Origin: Bradyrhizobium iriomotense
GTDB lineage: Bacteria; Pseudomonadota; Alphaproteobacteria; Rhizobiales; Xanthobacteraceae
DNA: 64,000 nucleotides
NCBI RefSeq assembly: GCF_030160715.1
Contig: NZ_BSOW01000002.1
Location: 410,851 to 474,850, forward strand
Direction: 5' to 3'
A program made the position numbers and the translations under genes. This document shows positions 40,691 to 50,522 of this stretch, piece after piece. A model generated the notes under the pieces. The model saw only the letters and a program-made list of their open reading frames with translations. It was not told the DNA's origin and did not search any database. The first letter of the stretch is position 1. Each line of letters opens with the position of its first letter.

Positions 40691-42385
40691 TTGGCAGACC
40701 AAGCTGACAGCTATGTTTGTGGCATTTCCGATACGCCGCTGCTCGGCGACACTATCGGACGCAGCCTCGACCTGGCCGTGCGGCGCTGGGGCGATCGCGA
40801 GGCACTGGTTTCGCCGAGCCACGGCGTGCGATGGACCTGGAAGGAGTTTGCCGAGCGGGTCGACGCGCTCGCTGCCGGCTTCCTTGCGCTCGGCCTGGAG
40901 CACGGAGCGCGGATCGGCATCTGGTCGCTGAACCGCCCGGAATGGACCTTGACCCAGTTCGCAGCCGCCAAGGCCGGACTGATCCTGGTGACGATCAACC
41001 CCGCCTATCGCCTGAGTGAGCTGGAATTTGCGCTTCAGAAGGTCGGCTGCGCGGCGATCGTCACCGCGACGGCCTTCAAGACCAGCAACTACATGGAGAT
41101 GCTCAACACGCTGCTGCCCGAGCTTGCCAGCGCCAAGCCCGGGCAACTCCACGCGGCGCGGCTCCCCAATTTACGTATCGTCATCCAGATCGGCGGTCCC
41201 GCCGTATCAGGCACGATCCCGTTCGACGAGGTCGCGCGCCTGGGCGGCGCCCGTCACCGCGAGCAGTTGGCCGCGCTCGGCGCATCCTTGCAGTTCGACG
41301 ATCCCGTCAACATCCAGTTCACCAGCGGCACGACCGGCTCGCCCAAGGGCGTGACGCTGACCCATCACAACATCCTCAACAACGGCTATTTCACCGGCCG
41401 CGCGATGCGCCTCACCGAGATGGATCGCATCTGCATTCCGGTGCCGCTCTATCACTGCTTTGGCATGGTGATGGGCAACCTCGCCTCCGTCACGCTCGGC
41501 GCGGCCATGATCTATCCCGGCGAGGGCTTTGATCCGCTCACGACGCTGCGCACGATCGAGCAGGAGAAGTGCACCGCAGTCTACGGCGTGCCGACCATGT
41601 TCATCGCCGAGCTCGACCATCCCGAGTTCTCGACCTTCAACCTGGCATCGCTGCGCACCGGCATCATGGCCGGCGCGCCGTGCCCGATCGAGGTAATGAA
41701 GCGCGTCAACACCGAGATGAACATGCGGGAGGTCACCATCGCCTATGGCATGACCGAGACCAGCCCGGTCAGCTTCCAGAGCGCGGTCGACGATCCGCTC
41801 GAACGCCGCGTCTCCACCGTCGGACGCATTCATCCGCATGTCGAGGTCAAGGTCGTCGATCTCGACGGCAAGATCGTCAAGCGCGGCGAACGCGGCGAGC
41901 TCTGCACCCGCGGCTACAGCGTCATGCTGGGTTATTGGGAGGAGAAGGAGAAGACCGCCGACGTGCTCGACGCCAACGGCTGGATGCACACCGGCGACCT
42001 CGCCACCATCGATGCCGAGGGCTATTGCAACATCGTCGGCCGCATCAAGGACATGGTAATCCGCGGCGGCGAGAACCTCTATCCGCGCGAGATCGAGGAA
42101 TTCCTCTACCGCCACCCGAAGATCCAGGACGTGCAGATCTTTGGCGTGGCCGATACCCGCTACGGCGAGGAGCTCTGCGCCTGGATCCGCGTCAGGTCGG
42201 GCGAGAAGCTCACCGCCGAAGAGGTCCGCGCCTTCTGCGAGGGCCAGATCGCCCACAACAAGATCCCGCGCTACGTCGAATTCGTCGACGAATTCCCGAT
42301 GACCGTGACGGGAAAGATTCAGAAGTTTCTGATGCGCGATGCCGTGGAGAAACGCCTCGGGCTGAAGGCGGCGAAGACAGCGTGA
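40691..42385 (+). CDS. Acyl-CoA synthetase (AMP-forming)
   Basis: A 564-residue ANL-superfamily ligase. The P-loop is [18 protein letters not shown] (about 213-230), the adenine motif [13 protein letters not shown], then [12 protein letters not shown] and the hinge [20 protein letters not shown], with the catalytic Lys in [10 protein letters not shown]. It activates a carboxylic acid to an acyl-adenylate and then the CoA thioester; the sequence style is of medium/long-chain FadD-like enzymes of the AMP-binding domain (FadD3-like length). TTG start at 40691 with GGAGGA 8-13 bp upstream. Substrate chain length cannot be read. Confidence 0.93.
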   Translation: MADQADSYVCGISDTPLLGDTIGRSLDLAVRRWGDREALVSPSHGVRWTWKEFAERVDALAAGFLALGLEHGARIGIWSLNRPEWTLTQFAAAKAGLILVTINPAYRLSELEFALQKVGCAAIVTATAFKTSNYMEMLNTLLPELASAKPGQLHAARLPNLRIVIQIGGPAVSGTIPFDEVARLGGARHREQLAALGASLQFDDPVNIQFTSGTTGSPKGVTLTHHNILNNGYFTGRAMRLTEMDRICIPVPLYHCFGMVMGNLASVTLGAAMIYPGEGFDPLTTLRTIEQEKCTAVYGVPTMFIAELDHPEFSTFNLASLRTGIMAGAPCPIEVMKRVNTEMNMREVTIAYGMTETSPVSFQSAVDDPLERRVSTVGRIHPHVEVKVVDLDGKIVKRGERGELCTRGYSVMLGYWEEKEKTADVLDANGWMHTGDLATIDAEGYCNIVGRIKDMVIRGGENLYPREIEEFLYRHPKIQDVQIFGVADTRYGEELCAWIRVRSGEKLTAEEVRAFCEGQIAHNKIPRYVEFVDEFPMTVTGKIQKFLMRDAVEKRLGLKAAKTA

Positions 42386-42417
42386 GAGCTAGAGACTGGC
42401 GGCCACAGCAATGCAGG

Positions 42418-42528
42418 TGTCATTCCCCGCGAAAGCGGGGAATCCAGTACGCCGCGGCTTCACAGTATCCTTGCGCCGTCTCTGGGATACTGGATCGCCC
42501 GCCTTCGCGGGCGATGACACCAAGTTAG
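42418..42528. repeat. Interspersed palindromic repeat family B
   Basis: Starts GTCATTCCCCGCGAAAGCGG and ends CGCCCGCCTTCGCGGGCGAT followed by GACAC; inner arms ATCCAGTA and TACTGGAT are exact complements. The GTCATxCCCGC/GCGGGxGATGAC ends match the short palindrome at 33777. It is a mobile-like intergenic element without coding content. Confidence 0.75.
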
Positions 42529-42551
42529 TGGGACGCGCGATGCCACAAGCT

Positions 42552-42631
42552 CGTCATTGCGAGCGCAGCGAAGCAATCCAGATTCATTCCGCGGAGACAG
42601 TCTGGATTGCTTCGCTTCGCTCGCAATGACG
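42552..42631. repeat. Interspersed palindromic repeat family C
   Basis: A nearly perfect palindrome: CGTCATTGCGAGCG then CGAAGCAATCCAGA on the left, TCTGGATTGCTTCG then CGCTCGCAATGACG on the right, around a 24-base centre. This is a well-known type of Bradyrhizobium/Rhodopseudomonas dispersed repeat. It is next to family B in the gap between convergent genes. Confidence 0.8.
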
Positions 42632-42648
42632 ATGGAGAGAGCCGAAGC

Positions 42649-43662
42649 CTACCCCATCACCCCGCGCTGCTGGGCGAGCTCCTTCAGTGACACGAGCGGG
42701 CGAGCGCCGATGTGCTGGATCACTTCGGCGGCTGCGAGCGCGCCGAGCTGGCCGCATTGCTTGTACGGCAAGTCGCGCGCGAGGCCGAACAGGAAGCCGG
42801 CGGCGAAGAGATCGCCGGCGCCGGTAGTATCGACGAGCTTGTCGATCGGCGAGGCCGGCACCGCGACGGCATCCTCGGACGACACCACCATGCAGCCTTT
42901 CTCGCTGCGCGTGACCACGCCGAGATTGACGTCGTTGCGGAGTTGCTTGAGCGCGGTGTCGAAGTCCGAGGTCATGTAGAGCGAGTGCAGCTCGGACTCG
43001 TTGGCGAACACGATGTCGACGGTGCCGTTCTTCATCAGCGACAGGAACTCGTCGCGATAGCGGTCGACGCAGAACGAATCCGACAGCGTCAGCGCCACCC
43101 TGCGGCGCGCATCATGCGCAATCTTCGACGCCTTGACGAAGGCGTCTTTGGCATTCTTCGGGTCCCAGAGATAACCCTCGAGATAGACGATTGCAGCGCC
43201 GGCGACCTCGGCCGGATCGATGTCGGCGGGCGACAGGTCCTGCGCCGCGCCGAGATAGGTGTTCATGGTGCGCTCGCCATCCGCGGTCACCAGGATGTAG
43301 GAGCAACCGGTAGCCGGACCATCCTTGGCGGCCGGCGTGTCGAAGGCAACGCCGGCCGCGCGGATATCATGCACATAGAGCTTGCCGATCTGGTCGTCCT
43401 TGACCTTGCCGACATAGGCCGCCCGCGCACCCAGGCTTGCGATGCCGACGATGGTGTTGGCGGCCGAGCCACCCGAGACTTCCGTCGCCGGGCCCATGTC
43501 CTTGTAGATCGCGGCGGCGCGCGCCTCGTCGATCAGGGACATGCTGCCCTTGGTCATGCCGTGCTTGGCGAGAAAAGCCTCATCCGTCCGGACCAGCACG
43601 TCGAACAGCGCGTTGCCGATCCCCAAGACGTCATATTTGGCGTCATTTTTTGCGTCAGCCAT
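42649..43662 (-). CDS. PfkB-family sugar/nucleoside kinase (adenosine kinase-like)
   Basis: A 337-residue ribokinase-fold enzyme. VLGIGNALFDVLVRTDE opens the protein, SGGSAANTIVGIASLG is the first PfkB signature region, and DTTGAGDLFAAGFLFGLARD the second, with the catalytic Asp in GAGD. The text SLIDE and YLEGYLWDP fit the alphaproteobacterial adenosine kinase-like group. It phosphorylates a nucleoside or sugar with ATP. Convergent with the acyl-CoA synthetase and divergent from murJ. Confidence 0.92.
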   Translation of the reverse strand: MADAKNDAKYDVLGIGNALFDVLVRTDEAFLAKHGMTKGSMSLIDEARAAAIYKDMGPATEVSGGSAANTIVGIASLGARAAYVGKVKDDQIGKLYVHDIRAAGVAFDTPAAKDGPATGCSYILVTADGERTMNTYLGAAQDLSPADIDPAEVAGAAIVYLEGYLWDPKNAKDAFVKASKIAHDARRRVALTLSDSFCVDRYRDEFLSLMKNGTVDIVFANESELHSLYMTSDFDTALKQLRNDVNLGVVTRSEKGCMVVSSEDAVAVPASPIDKLVDTTGAGDLFAAGFLFGLARDLPYKQCGQLGALAAAEVIQHIGARPLVSLKELAQQRGVMG

Positions 43663-43847
43663 TCACCTTGATCCTGTTGCCCGATTGCAGAGCTGCGGGA
43701 AATCCGCTTCCTACGGCTTGAAAATCCGGCTCGCGGCCTATCACGACCGACCCCCGGCGAGCAAGCAACGAAGGGTTATCTTTTGACACGTTTTCTTCAC
43801 GCGAACCGGGGCCACTTCGCTCGAAAACGCTATGGTATTCAGGCCTC

Positions 43848-45389
43848 ATGATCCGCTCCTTCCTGACAGTCTCGACGGGAACATTGGCCTCGCGGCTGCT
43901 GGGGTTTGCGCGCGATTCCCTGATCGCGGCGCTGCTCGGTACGGGCGCGGTGGCCGATGCATTCCTGGCCGCGTTCCAGCTCGTCAACGTGGTGCGACGG
44001 CTGCTCAGTGAAGGCGCACTCAATGCGGCCCTGGTCCCGGCCTGGCTGCGCACGCGCGAGCGCGACGGCGAGCAGGCAGCAGCCGCCTTCGCCGGCCGTG
44101 TGCTGGGGACGATCAGCGCGGCGCTGATCGTGGCCTCGATCGTGATCGCGCTCGTGATGCCGCTGATCATCACCATCATCGCGCCTGGGTTTGCCGGGAG
44201 CGAGACGCGCGATCTCGCGGTGGCGAACGCGCGGCTGATGCTGCCCTACCTCGCTTTCGCGGGCCCGGTCACGGTGTTGATGGGGCTGCTCAATGCGCAA
44301 GGCCGCTTTGCGCTCACCGCGTTCTCGCCGCTGCTGTTCAACATCGCGCTGATCGCCGCGATCGCAGCTCTCCTGCTGGGACACGCCGATGCCGTCTTCG
44401 CCGCGTGGACGCTGGCGGCGACCGTCGGCATTGCGGGCCTCCTGCAACTGTTGATGCTGGGCTCGCAGCGCAGCGCGCGCCTCGCTACGCCCTTGCGCGC
44501 GACGTTCGACGAGGAGATGCGCGGCTTCTTCGGCAAGGCGATTCCCGGCATGATCGCAAGCTCGGGGCCGCAATGGCTGATGGTGGCCGGCGCCATCATT
44601 GCGTCCGCAACGCCGTCCGCGGTCTCCTGGCTCTATTTCGCTAACCGCCTGATCGAATTGCCGCTCGGCATCGTCGGCGTCGCCATGGGCACCGTGCTGG
44701 TGCCGGAGCTGACGCGCGCGACCGCTAGCTGTGACCGCAGCGCCGTGACGCATGCCGAATCGCGCGCGCTCGAGCTCGCCACAGGTCTGGCGCTGCCCGC
44801 GACCCTCGGCCTGATCGTGCTGGCCGAGCCGATCGTGCGATTGCTGTTCGAGCATGGCGCGTTCGGCGCAAGCGACAGTGCGGCCACCGCACGCGCGCTG
44901 ATGGCACTGGCGCTCGGCCTGCCCGCCCATGTCCTGATCAAAGCGTTGTCGCCGGCCTTTTTCGCCCGGGGCGACACCATGGCGCCGCTGATCGCGACCG
45001 CAAAGGGATTCGCGGTTGCCGTGGCGCTCGCCGTCGTGCTCGGCCATGTCTTCGGCGCGACCGGGATCGCGGCCAGCATCGCCTGCGGCGCCTGGAGCAG
45101 CGCGCTCTCGCTGCTCCGCAAGGGCGCGAGCGAATTCGGCTTCGCGGTCGACGACGCCGCCCGCAAGCGGCTGCCGCGGATCACGCTCGCCGCGCTCGCC
45201 ATGGGCGCCCTGCTCTGGGGCGCGACCGCCATCACACCAGCCGGCGGCCTCGGGCTGATGGTTCTCGGCCTCCAGATCGCAGGCGGCCTCGTGGCCTATG
45301 GCCTGTTCCTGAGACTGTTCGGCATCGCCTCCTGGCGCGAGGCGGCTGCCGCCTTGAGGCGGCCGGTGCATCAGGATCGGGGCGCGTAA
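43848..45389 (+). CDS. murJ: Lipid II flippase MurJ (MviN)
   Basis: A 513-residue MOP-superfamily membrane protein with about 14 hydrophobic helices. The opening [20 protein letters not shown] and the [20 protein letters not shown] block are diagnostic of MurJ, as is [20 protein letters not shown]. It moves lipid II to the outer side of the inner membrane for peptidoglycan assembly. It is followed after 89 bp by trpS, an order conserved in related alphaproteobacteria. Length matches the family (500-530 aa). Confidence 0.95.
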   Translation: MIRSFLTVSTGTLASRLLGFARDSLIAALLGTGAVADAFLAAFQLVNVVRRLLSEGALNAALVPAWLRTRERDGEQAAAAFAGRVLGTISAALIVASIVIALVMPLIITIIAPGFAGSETRDLAVANARLMLPYLAFAGPVTVLMGLLNAQGRFALTAFSPLLFNIALIAAIAALLLGHADAVFAAWTLAATVGIAGLLQLLMLGSQRSARLATPLRATFDEEMRGFFGKAIPGMIASSGPQWLMVAGAIIASATPSAVSWLYFANRLIELPLGIVGVAMGTVLVPELTRATASCDRSAVTHAESRALELATGLALPATLGLIVLAEPIVRLLFEHGAFGASDSAATARALMALALGLPAHVLIKALSPAFFARGDTMAPLIATAKGFAVAVALAVVLGHVFGATGIAASIACGAWSSALSLLRKGASEFGFAVDDAARKRLPRITLAALAMGALLWGATAITPAGGLGLMVLGLQIAGGLVAYGLFLRLFGIASWREAAAALRRPVHQDRGA

Positions 45390-45478
45390 GAAGGAGCGAA
45401 TTACACTTGACGGGGCAGCGCCGCTGTTGGAAACGACGGCCCGGCCACTTCCAGGAAGGCTTGCCAGGAAAACTAACC

Positions 45479-46531
45479 ATGCCATTCGTTGAACGGGTTT
45501 TTTCGGGCGTCCAGCCGACGGGCAATTTGCACCTCGGCAACTATCTCGGCGCGATCGTCAACTTCGTGAAGATGCAGGAAACCCACAACTGCATCTATTG
45601 CGTGGTCGACATGCACGCGATCACGCAAGGGGTGGATGTCTGGGGCGGACCGGCCGAGCTCGCGCGCAACACGCGCGAAGTGACCGCGGCGTTCATCGCC
45701 AGCGGCATCGACCCGAAGAAGCACATCGTGTTCAACCAGAGCCAGGTCGCCGGCCACGCCGAGCTCGCCTGGATCTTCAACTGCGTCGCGCGCATGGGCT
45801 GGCTCAACCGCATGACCCAGTTCAAGGAGAAGGCTGGCAAGGACCGCGAGAACGCCTCCGTCGGGCTCTACGACTATCCCGTGCTGATGGCGGCCGACAT
45901 TCTGCTCTATCGCGCCACGCTCGTTCCGGTCGGCGAGGACCAGAAGCAGCATCTCGAGCTCTCGCGCGACATCGCGCAGAAATTCAACAACGATTTTGGC
46001 GATTCGATTCGTGGTCACGGTTTTGGCGACGGCCTGTTCTTCCCGCTGCCGGAGCCGCTGATCACGGGACCGGCGACGCGCGTGATGAGCTTGCGCGACG
46101 GCACCAAGAAGATGTCGAAGTCGGATGCGTCGGACTATTCGCGCATCAATCTGACCGACGATGCCGACACCATCGCGCAGAAAGTCCGCAAGGCGAAGAC
46201 CGATCCGGAGCCGCTGCCGACCGAGGAAAAAGGTCTGGAAGCACGCCCCGAGGCCGACAACCTCGTCGGCATCTTCGCCGCGCTGTCGGGCCGTGCGAAG
46301 GCGGACGTGCTGCACGATTTCGGCGGCGGCCAGTTCTCCAGCTTCAAGAACGCGCTGGTCGATCTCTGTGTCACAAAGCTGGCGCCGATCGCCGGCGAGA
46401 TGAAGCGCCTGGTCGCCGACCCCGGTCACATCGACGCCATCCTGAACGACGGTGCCGACCGCGCGCGCGCGATTGCGGACGAGACCATGGCGCTTTCCAA
46501 GGACATCGTCGGCTTCATCCGCCGGCGCTGA
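45479..46531 (+). CDS. trpS: Tryptophanyl-tRNA synthetase
   Basis: A 350-residue class I synthetase. The HIGH motif is [11 protein letters not shown] (about 14-24), the tryptophan pocket text [20 protein letters not shown] is clear, and KMSKS appears as [10 protein letters not shown] near 211. It charges tRNA-Trp. AGGAAA lies about 9 bp before the ATG at 45479, and the family N-terminus [13 protein letters not shown] starts directly after; the frame continues 24 codons 5'. It lies between murJ and a universal stress protein gene. Confidence 0.96.
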   Translation: MPFVERVFSGVQPTGNLHLGNYLGAIVNFVKMQETHNCIYCVVDMHAITQGVDVWGGPAELARNTREVTAAFIASGIDPKKHIVFNQSQVAGHAELAWIFNCVARMGWLNRMTQFKEKAGKDRENASVGLYDYPVLMAADILLYRATLVPVGEDQKQHLELSRDIAQKFNNDFGDSIRGHGFGDGLFFPLPEPLITGPATRVMSLRDGTKKMSKSDASDYSRINLTDDADTIAQKVRKAKTDPEPLPTEEKGLEARPEADNLVGIFAALSGRAKADVLHDFGGGQFSSFKNALVDLCVTKLAPIAGEMKRLVADPGHIDAILNDGADRARAIADETMALSKDIVGFIRRR

Positions 46532-46639
46532 TTGTTGCGCCTGCGAAGTCTGGCCGACGCCACGGCGTCGGCCAACGTCCCTCTCCCAAAGGCAAGGGGA
46601 GTGTGGCACCATGCCGGGCTGGGATACGCTGGGACATGC

Positions 46640-47134
46640 ATGAGCAGCAAGCGACGATGCTTTGAGCCGGGTCACAAGCCCAAATGCCTTGTCATCGTTG
46701 ACGACACTGCCGAATGGGATCGCGCGGTCTATTACGCCAGCCGCTGGGCGATCCGCGCCGGCGGCGGCGTGGTGATGCTGCGCATCATCGAGACCGAGGA
46801 CCAGAACCAGCAATGGCTGGGTGTCGCCGACATCATGCGCGCCGAGGCGCAGGAGGCCGCCGACGCCGCGCTCGACCGCGCCGCCGGAAGAGCCAACGGC
46901 ATCGCCGCGATCACGCCGGAGCGCGTGATCCGGGAGGGCGCCCCGATGGAACAATTGCTCGAGGTGATCGATCAGGACCCGGATATCGCGATGCTGGTGC
47001 TCGCCGCCAATCCCGGCGCCGAGGGACCGGGGCCGCTGGTCGCCATGCTCGCCAATGCGGTCGGCACGTTCCCGATTCCGGTGACGATCATCTCGGGCGA
47101 ACTGAGCGACCCCGCAGTCGACGCGCTGTCGTAG
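46640..47134 (+). CDS. Universal stress protein family protein
   Basis: A 164-residue USP-fold protein. CLVIVDDTAEWDRAVYYASR is the first strand and helix, GVVMLRIIE the second strand, and the end reads LVAMLANAVGTFPIPVTIIS. The usual ATP-binding GxxGxxxxGS is not clear (the region reads ANPGAEGPGPLVAM), so nucleotide binding is uncertain. ATG at 46640 was chosen at the beginning of family similarity; the open frame begins directly after trpS. Probable small stress-response protein, cytosolic. Confidence 0.85.
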   Translation: MSSKRRCFEPGHKPKCLVIVDDTAEWDRAVYYASRWAIRAGGGVVMLRIIETEDQNQQWLGVADIMRAEAQEAADAALDRAAGRANGIAAITPERVIREGAPMEQLLEVIDQDPDIAMLVLAANPGAEGPGPLVAMLANAVGTFPIPVTIISGELSDPAVDALS

Positions 47135-47289
47135 AGTCCTTCACCCCTCCCACGGGCGGGGCAAGGGAGTTAACCCGCTGATCCCGCAGCGAAACTCCTC
47201 AATCCGCCCCTTGACGGTGCGTTTGGCGTCGCCATCTGGTAGTGAAAGCTCACGCGCCGGCCTTGAACCGGCGACGTCCGGAGAAAACC

Positions 47290-47859
47290 ATGTTCATTCA
47301 GACCGAAGCCACCCCCAATCCCGCTACGTTGAAGTTCATTCCCGGCCGCATGGTGTCCGACGGCGGCCCCATGGAGTTCGCCTCGCGCGAGGCCGCCGCC
47401 CGCTCGCCGCTCGCCGAAAGACTGTTCGACGTGCCCGGCGTCACCAGCGTGTTCTACGGCAGCGACTTCATCACCGTGACCAAGGCAAGCGGTGAGTGGC
47501 AGCAGCTCAAGCCCGCGATCCTCGGCGCCATCATGGAGCATTACATGTCCGGCGCGCCGCTGCTCGCCGATGGCGTGGCCGCCAGCGCCGACAACCTCGA
47601 CGAGGAAGACGAATTTTTCGACGAGGCGGATGCCGAGACGGTCGACATGATCAAGGATCTGATCGAGACCCGCGTGCGGCCGGCGGTCGCCAATGACGGC
47701 GGCGACATCACCTTCCGCGGCTTCAAGGACGGCGTCGTCTATCTCAACATGAAGGGCGCCTGCTCCGGCTGCCCATCGTCGACCGCGACGCTCCAGCACG
47801 GCATCCAGAACCTGTTGAAGCACTTCGTGCCCGACGTGGTCGAAGTCCGGCCGATGTGA
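47290..47859 (+). CDS. NifU-like iron-sulfur scaffold protein (Nfu type)
   Basis: A 189-residue protein with the Nfu N-terminal domain (MFIQTEATPNPATLKFIPGR) and a C-terminal NifU domain (DLIETRVRPAVANDGGDITF) with the cluster-binding CxxC in MKGACSGCPSST. An acidic linker (NLDEEDEFFDEADAE) joins them. It assembles or carries 4Fe-4S clusters to target proteins such as MiaB, whose gene lies 2.7 kb downstream. ATG follows GGAGAAAACC. Length equals that of mitochondrial NFU1-like proteins without the target peptide. Confidence 0.95.
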   Translation: MFIQTEATPNPATLKFIPGRMVSDGGPMEFASREAAARSPLAERLFDVPGVTSVFYGSDFITVTKASGEWQQLKPAILGAIMEHYMSGAPLLADGVAASADNLDEEDEFFDEADAETVDMIKDLIETRVRPAVANDGGDITFRGFKDGVVYLNMKGACSGCPSSTATLQHGIQNLLKHFVPDVVEVRPM

Positions 47860-47933
47860 TTAGGCAGCGAATGGCGAACGGAACCTCCATCGGTTAGACT
47901 ATTCGCTATTCGCCACTCGCCATTCGCTTATTC

Positions 47934-48629
47934 ATGTTGATCCTTGCCATCGATACTGCGCTCGACGCCTGCGCCGCGGCCGTGCTCGACACCGAAACCG
48001 CTGCGCTGCTCGCGCAGGAATCGTTGCCGATGAAGCGCGGGCATGCGGAGGCGCTGATGCCGCTGATCGCGCGCGTGATGCAATCGGCAGAGCTCGGCTT
48101 CACCGCGCTCGACCGCATCGCGGTCACCACCGGTCCCGGCAGCTTCACGGGCCTGCGCGTCGGCATCTCGGCTGCGCGCGGACTTGCGCTCGCCGCCGGC
48201 AAGCCGGCGGTGGGGCTGACGACGCTGTCGGCCTATGCCGCGGCCATCGTCAGCCACAACAAGCCGGCGCCTGTCATGTCCGCAATCGATGCGCGGCATG
48301 ATCACGTCTATTTCCAGATCGTCGCCGGCGACGGCCGCCAGCTGGTGCGGCCACGGGTTGCTGGCATCGACGAGGCGATTGCCGCCTCGCAATTCGGCGC
48401 ACCGCATCTGGTCGGCAATGCCGCCAGGATTCTCGCCGATCGCTGGCCGAAGGATTCAGCCCAACCGGTCGCCGTCGATCCGCAAGCCGCGCCCGACATC
48501 AATTGGGTGGCGTGGCTGGGTGCGGCCGCAGATCCCGACACCACACCGGCGCGTCCGTTCTATTTGCGAGCGCCCGATGCGAAACCGGCAGCCAATCCGC
48601 CGCTCGCAGCACACGCCGCAACCCCATGA
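47934..48629 (+). CDS. tsaB: tRNA threonylcarbamoyladenosine biosynthesis protein TsaB
   Basis: A 231-residue ASKHA-fold protein. Hallmarks are ILAIDTALDACAAAVLDTET at the start, KRGHAEALMPLI, and the TsaB/TsaD box VTTGPGSFTGLRVGISAARG. It is the partner of TsaD and TsaE in making t6A37 on ANN-decoding tRNAs. The stop overlaps the rimI start (ATGA), a common tsaB-rimI arrangement. A short AT-rich direct repeat of CGCTATTCGCC type just upstream is unexplained. Confidence 0.95.
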   Translation: MLILAIDTALDACAAAVLDTETAALLAQESLPMKRGHAEALMPLIARVMQSAELGFTALDRIAVTTGPGSFTGLRVGISAARGLALAAGKPAVGLTTLSAYAAAIVSHNKPAPVMSAIDARHDHVYFQIVAGDGRQLVRPRVAGIDEAIAASQFGAPHLVGNAARILADRWPKDSAQPVAVDPQAAPDINWVAWLGAAADPDTTPARPFYLRAPDAKPAANPPLAAHAATP

Positions 48630-49111
48630 TGAACTGGCTCGCCGAATGGTGGCGCGGCGGCAGCGCTGTCGTCGAGGGCGCGACCGCGCGCGACGCTGCG
48701 CGGCTCGCGCAACTGCATGGCGCGTCGTTTGCGCGCGGCTGGGGCGAAGGCGAATTCGAAAGCATGATGAGCGAGCGCAACACGCTGGTGCATCGCTTGC
48801 GATTGGGCCGCAAGACGATCGGTTTTGCGGTCTCGCGGATGGGCGCGGACGAGGCGGAAATCCTCTCCATTGCCGTCGACCAGGCCTATCGCGGCCGCGG
48901 GTTCTCCCGCGCGCTGCTGATGACCCATCTCGGCCACCTCGCCGGCCGCGGCGTGCGCACTATATTTCTCGAAGTTGAGGAAAATAACCAGCCGGCGCGG
49001 GCGCTCTACGACCGCATCGGATTCATGGTGGTCGGGCGCCGCGAACGCTACTATAAGCAGGCGAACGGGGAACAATTGAACGCACTTCTGATGCGACGTG
49101 ACTTGTCGTAA
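48626..49111 (+). CDS. rimI: Ribosomal protein bS18-alanine N-acetyltransferase RimI
   Basis: A 161-residue GNAT. The acetyl-CoA signature VDQAYRGRGFSRALLMTHLG contains RGRGxxxxL, and the ending LEVEENNQPARALYDRIGFM with RRERYY is typical of RimI. It acetylates the N-terminal Ala of S18 or a related target. Start overlaps tsaB by 4 bp; two ATGs in tandem at 48626 and 48629. Followed 38 bp later by the fur-type gene. Confidence 0.93.
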   Translation: MMNWLAEWWRGGSAVVEGATARDAARLAQLHGASFARGWGEGEFESMMSERNTLVHRLRLGRKTIGFAVSRMGADEAEILSIAVDQAYRGRGFSRALLMTHLGHLAGRGVRTIFLEVEENNQPARALYDRIGFMVVGRRERYYKQANGEQLNALLMRRDLS

Positions 49112-49149
49112 CATCGATCGAGCAAAGCGCCCGCCAGGCAGACAACCCT

Positions 49150-49605
49150 ATGACCGCACTAAAACCTTCCTCCGCGACCAAGGCGACAGGCATCGAGGCG
49201 CGCTGTGCCGCCACCGGCATGCGCATGACCGAGCAGCGCCGCGTCATCGCCCGCGTACTCGCGGAAGCCGTGGATCATCCCGATGTCGAGGAACTCTACC
49301 GGCGCTGCGTCGCCGTCGACGACAAGATCTCGATCTCGACCGTCTATCGCACCGTAAAGCTGTTCGAGGATGCCGGCATCATCGAGCGCCACGATTTCCG
49401 CGAGGGCCGCGCGCGCTATGAGCAGATGCGCGACAGCCATCACGACCACCTCATCAATTTGCGCGACGGCAAGGTGATTGAGTTCACCTCCGAAGAGATC
49501 GAGAAGCTGCAGGCGGAGATTGCCCGCAAGCTCGGCTACAAGCTGGTCGATCACCGGCTCGAGCTCTATTGCGTTCCGCTCGACGACGACAAGCCGTCTT
49601 CTTGA
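49150..49605 (+). CDS. fur: Fur family metalloregulator (Fur/Mur)
   Basis: A 151-residue Fur-family repressor. The winged helix includes MRMTEQRRVIARVLAEAVDH and SISTVYRTVKLFEDAGIIER; the hinge and metal site read FREGRARYEQM and DSHHDHLINLRDGKVIEF. There is no CxxC zinc knuckle; alphaproteobacterial Mur (manganese-responsive) and Bradyrhizobium Fur proteins share this lack. So it may sense Mn or Fe. The TGA stop is also the first bases of a repeat family A element. No iron box was searched systematically. Confidence 0.93.
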   Translation: MTALKPSSATKATGIEARCAATGMRMTEQRRVIARVLAEAVDHPDVEELYRRCVAVDDKISISTVYRTVKLFEDAGIIERHDFREGRARYEQMRDSHHDHLINLRDGKVIEFTSEEIEKLQAEIARKLGYKLVDHRLELYCVPLDDDKPSS

Positions 49606-49652
49606 GCATGATCTTGTCGGAAAACCGCTGCACACTCCTCCGGATCATGCTC
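49603..49652. repeat. Interspersed palindromic repeat family A, half copy
   Basis: TGAGCATGATCTTGTCGGAA at the left faces CTCCGGATCATGCTC at the right, the second palindrome of family A seen at 28169 and 56920. It starts with the fur stop codon and ends 2 bp before the HAD gene's GTG start, so it makes up the whole gap. Confidence 0.75.
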
Positions 49653-49654
49653 TG

Positions 49655-50335
49655 GTGCCAATAGACCTCATCATCTTCGATTGTGACGGCGTGCTCGTCG
49701 ACAGCGAGGTCATCTCCTGTCGTGCGCATGCGGATGTGCTGAGCAGGCACGGCTATTCGATCACGTCGGAACAGGTGTTCGAGCGCTTCCTCGGGCGCTC
49801 GACGCGGCAGGCGAATCTCGAAATCGAGGCCGAGCTCGGGCGCAAGCTGCCGGAGACCTACCACGCCGATCTCCAGGACGAATTGTTTGGCGCGTTCGAA
49901 CGCGACCTGGAAGCCATTCGCGGCATTCACGATGTGCTCGATCGCGTCACGCAGGCCGTCTGCGTCGCCTCCAGCGGCTCGCACCAGCGCATGCGCGTCA
50001 GTCTCGGGAGCACCTCGCTCTACGAGCGCCTTGCGCCGAACATCTTCTCGGCCTCGCAGGTCAGAAACGGCAAGCCCGCGCCGGACCTGTTCCTGTTTGC
50101 TGCAAACGAGATGAAGGTGTCGCCCGAGCGCTGCGTCGTGATCGAGGACAGCGTCGCCGGCATTGCCGGTGCACGAGCCGCGGGGATGATCGTCTTCGGT
50201 TTTTGCGGAGGCAGCCATTGCCATCCGGGATATGCCGAGATCCTGCGCCAAGCGGGTGCCTGCCTGACCTTTGACGATATGCGGCAATTGCCGGAGCTGG
50301 TCCGGCGGGTGGATGCAGGCATATTGGCGGGCTGA
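49655..50335 (+). CDS. HAD-superfamily hydrolase (phosphoglycolate phosphatase-like)
   Basis: A 226-residue HAD IA-type phosphatase. Motif I is LIIFDCDGVLVDSE, motif II CVASSGSHQRM, motif III Lys in NGKPAPDLFLFAA and motif IV CVVIEDSVAGIAGARAAGM. The cap is alpha-helical (SEQVFERFLGRSTRQANLEI). Substrate is unknown, possibly a sugar phosphate. GTG at 49655 places the family N-terminus correctly; the space before it is a repeat, so the ribosome-binding site is provided by the repeat end (poor). The frame is open further upstream through fur in another frame. Confidence 0.92.
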   Translation: MPIDLIIFDCDGVLVDSEVISCRAHADVLSRHGYSITSEQVFERFLGRSTRQANLEIEAELGRKLPETYHADLQDELFGAFERDLEAIRGIHDVLDRVTQAVCVASSGSHQRMRVSLGSTSLYERLAPNIFSASQVRNGKPAPDLFLFAANEMKVSPERCVVIEDSVAGIAGARAAGMIVFGFCGGSHCHPGYAEILRQAGACLTFDDMRQLPELVRRVDAGILAG

Positions 50336-50349
50336 TGCCAACCAACCAT

Positions 50350-50443
50350 CGTCATTCCGGGGCACGCGGCAGCGTGAACCCGGAATCCAGAGGTTTTGGC
50401 GCGAGATTCCGGGTTCGATGCTGCACATCGCCCCGAAATGACG
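50350..50443. repeat. Interspersed palindromic repeat family D
   Basis: Outer arms CGTCATTCCGGGGC and GCCCCGAAATGACGG, inner arms CCCGGAATC and GATTCCGGG. The element fills the gap between the HAD gene and miaB. Typical of rhizobial genomes, no coding content. Confidence 0.75.
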
Positions 50444-50522
50444 GCCGAGAGGCCCCCAATCGCTGGATTTTCGCGCTTCCAGCCTATATCTGAGGGCCGT
50501 TCTCCACCTCAATCCGGGTTCC

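Noticed and set aside
43839..45485. 548-codon minus-strand frame opposite murJ
   Set aside because: No recognisable domains, biased composition, and full overlap with a conserved core gene.
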